Assembly: GCF_012927085.1 (NCBI RefSeq)
Contig: NZ_JABBFX010000003.1
Span: 62,001-126,000 of the forward strand
DNA from: Ramlibacter agri
Lineage (GTDB): Bacteria; Pseudomonadota; Gammaproteobacteria; Burkholderiales; Burkholderiaceae_C
Direction of reading: 5' to 3'
Length of the DNA stretch: 64,000 nt
Shown: positions 62,477 to 64,000 of the stretch, in pieces
How the letters are laid out: the number at the start of each line of letters is the position of its first letter
How positions within the stretch are numbered: position 1 is the stretch's first letter
Notes under the pieces: generated by a model
The model's input: only the letters and a program-made list of their open reading frames with translations
Database searches by the model: none
What the model was told of the DNA's origin: nothing
Position numbers and translations under genes: made by a program

Positions 62477-62881
62477 GTGCAAGACAGCAAGATCCTCGTC
62501 ATCGCCGGCCGCATCCTGATCGCCGCACTGTTCCTGCCGGCGGCGCTGGGCAAGCTCGCCAACTTCGCGGGCACCACAGGAATGATCGCCAGCAAGGGCC
62601 TGCCCCTGCCGGCCGTGGCCGCCGCGCTGGTGATCGCACTGGAGCTGGGCGCCTCGCTCTCCCTGCTGGCCGGCTTCCGCACGCGCTGGGCCGCGATTGC
62701 GCTCGCCCTCTTCACCGTCGCCGCCGGCCTGTTGTTCCACGACTTCTGGGCCGCGCCCGCCGCAGCCGCCATGGGCCAGCAGCAGGCCTTCTTCAAGAAC
62801 CTCGGCATCGCCGGCGGCCTGCTGCTGTTCGCGGCGCTCGGCCCCGGCCCGCTCACCCTCGATTCCCGCAAGGCAAGCTAA
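62477..62881 (+). CDS. DoxX-family membrane protein
   Basis: A GTG start at 62477 gives 134 residues with four transmembrane helices: VIAGRILIAALFLPAALGKL, then VIALELGASLSLLAG, ALALFTVAAGLLFHDFW and LGIAGGLLLFAALGPGPL. The LGKL and FHDFW positions are typical of DoxX/DoxD-like quinone-linked or redox-associated proteins. Its stop overlaps the next ATG by one base. In this operon it could supply electrons or be a small accessory channel. Confidence 0.88.
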   Translation: MQDSKILVIAGRILIAALFLPAALGKLANFAGTTGMIASKGLPLPAVAAALVIALELGASLSLLAGFRTRWAAIALALFTVAAGLLFHDFWAAPAAAAMGQQQAFFKNLGIAGGLLLFAALGPGPLTLDSRKAS

Positions 62882-64000
62882 TGTTCAAGTACTTCCCCAC
62901 CAACTACGTCTGGAATCTCTCTGTCGACCTCGCCATCGAGATGGGCGCGCGCATCGGCGAGATCGAGGAGATGTGCGCCCCGTTGCAGGACGCCGCCAGG
63001 CAGCCCGATGCCGCTGGGACGCGGGCCTTCCGCGAGACCTGGCAGAAGATGGCCGACAAGCTGTGCGGCATGGCCGAAGAGGACGAAGCGCGCGGCCGCC
63101 TGCTGTCCGCCGGCGAGAAGTACGGCCGCGCCGCCGCCTACCTGATCACCTGCGAACGCCTGCAAGGCCACAACTCGCCGGGGCGGCTGGAGCTGTACCA
63201 GCGCATGCTGGAGGTCTATGCCCGCGGCGTGAAGCTGGCGCGCGAAAACTGCGTGCGCGTCGAGATCCCCTACGAAGGCAGGCACCTGTCCGCGCTCTAC
63301 ACGCGCGCCGAAGGCGTGCAGGGCCGGGCGCCCATCCTCGTGCAGGTCAACGGCCTGGATTCCTGCAAGGAGATGAAGCAGCGCGTGGGACTGCCCGCGT
63401 GGCTGGCGAAGCGGGGCGTCTCGTCGCTGGTCGTGGACCAGCCAGGCACGGGCGAGGCGCTCCGCTTGCACGGCATGCCGGCGCGCTACGACACCGAACA
63501 CTGGGCCAGTCGCGTGGTCGACTGGCTGGAGACGCGTGACGACGTCGATGCCAAGCGGATCGGGCTGGAAGGCGTGTCACTCGGGGGCTACTACTGCCCG
63601 CGCGCCGTGGCCTTCGAGCCGCGCTTCGCCTGCGGCGTGGCCTGGGGCGCCAACCACGACTGGCGCGCCGTGCAGAAGAAGCGGCTGGTCAGGGAAGGCG
63701 ACTTCCCGGTGCCGCATTACTGGGAACACGTGCGCTGGGTGTTCGGCGCCAAGGACAACGAGGAGTTCATGCGCCTGGCCGAGAACATGCACCTGGACGG
63801 CGTGCTCGATCGCATCCAGGTGCCTTTCCTCGTCACGCATGGCGAGAAGGATTCGCAGATCCCGCTGAAGTGGGCGCACCGCACCTACGAGCAGCTGGTG
63901 AATTCACCCAAGCGCGAACTGAAGATCTTCACGGAGCGCGAAGGCGGCTGCCAGCACGCCAGCTTTGACAACAGCATCAACGCCGGCCATTACATCGCCG
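62881..64000 (+). CDS. Alpha/beta hydrolase (2,6-dihydropseudooxynicotine hydrolase-like), 3' end cut by window edge
   Basis: The visible 373 codons include a helical N-terminal cap (about 1-125) and an alpha/beta hydrolase domain. LVQVNGLDSCKEMKQRVG forms the oxyanion region, GLEGVSLGGYYCPRAVA carries the nucleophilic Ser (GVSLGG), PFLVTHGEKDSQIPL the acid and GGCQHASFDN the catalytic His near the C-terminal end. The cap plus core arrangement fits C-C or ester hydrolases such as the nicotine-pathway enzyme and FrsA-like proteins. Only the last part is missing from the window. Confidence 0.88.
   Translation, partial: MFKYFPTNYVWNLSVDLAIEMGARIGEIEEMCAPLQDAARQPDAAGTRAFRETWQKMADKLCGMAEEDEARGRLLSAGEKYGRAAAYLITCERLQGHNSPGRLELYQRMLEVYARGVKLARENCVRVEIPYEGRHLSALYTRAEGVQGRAPILVQVNGLDSCKEMKQRVGLPAWLAKRGVSSLVVDQPGTGEALRLHGMPARYDTEHWASRVVDWLETRDDVDAKRIGLEGVSLGGYYCPRAVAFEPRFACGVAWGANHDWRAVQKKRLVREGDFPVPHYWEHVRWVFGAKDNEEFMRLAENMHLDGVLDRIQVPFLVTHGEKDSQIPLKWAHRTYEQLVNSPKRELKIFTEREGGCQHASFDNSINAGHYIA

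Overview
The window is high-GC, densely packed bacterial chromosome. Short intergenic gaps, many ATGA/GTGA overlaps, Shine-Dalgarno starts, Bordetella-type tripartite tricarboxylate transporter genes, a gram-negative porin and a complete aerobic box (benzoyl-CoA epoxidation) cluster point to a betaproteobacterium of the Burkholderiales, probably Comamonadaceae-like (inference; no rRNA is present). I saw no tRNA, rRNA, insertion sequence, prophage or CRISPR array. The window opens inside a LigB-type dioxygenase gene and closes inside an alpha/beta hydrolase gene.

Layout. 1-5.4 kb: dioxygenase fragment, secreted metallo-beta-lactamase-fold enzyme, small membrane and exported proteins, MATE and MFS exporters. 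5.5-9.8 kb: branched-chain keto acid dehydrogenase E1alpha-E1beta-E2 followed by a translationally coupled PIG-L deacetylase, with no E3 gene. 10.3-15.8 kb: AI-2E-type permease, then tctA/tctB and a TctE/TctD-like two-component system on the minus strand, with no tctC between them. 15.8-18.5 kb: flavin reductase-like protein, solute-binding lipoprotein, siderophore-interacting protein and divergent MarR. 18.5-23.4 kb: gallate module (LysR, gallate dioxygenase, porin, aromatic acid MFS). 23.4-28 kb: assorted enzymes (deoxyribosyltransferase-like protein, aldo/keto reductase, Old Yellow Enzyme), a TPR protein and a LysR regulator. 28-33.7 kb: seven-gene operon of GAF protein, VOC protein, hydrolase, NMT1-type ABC importer and FAD monooxygenase. 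33.7-42.2 kb: regulators, Tim44-like protein, MOSC, GNAT, DnaJ-like protein, a Tat phosphoesterase/CuA-like protein pair divergent from an ECF sigma/anti-sigma pair, KTSC protein, Lrp and small proteins. 42.2-51.2 kb: benzoate module: ketoreductase, benzoate-CoA ligase and boxD on the minus strand, boxCBA on the plus strand. 51.3-52.9 kb: chemoreceptor. 52.8-64 kb: LysR divergent from an eight-gene operon of FAD monooxygenase, DUF1302 outer-membrane protein, DUF1329 protein, YCF48-like propeller, RND/MMPL permease, MBL enzyme, DoxX and hydrolase.

How it works together. The theme is uptake and catabolism of aromatic and carboxylic acids, each module with its own regulator. The strongest regulatory signal is a set of TGCA-N6-TGCA operators placed on two divergent sigma70-like promoters between boxD and boxC. 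This matches the known logic of the BzdR/BoxR repressors of benzoate degradation, although no boxR lies in the window. The best candidate for an uncharacterised system is the 53.9-64 kb operon, which looks like a trans-envelope transport route for a hydrophobic compound coupled to its oxidation and hydrolysis. The GAF/VOC/ABC/monooxygenase operon at 28-33.7 kb is the second.
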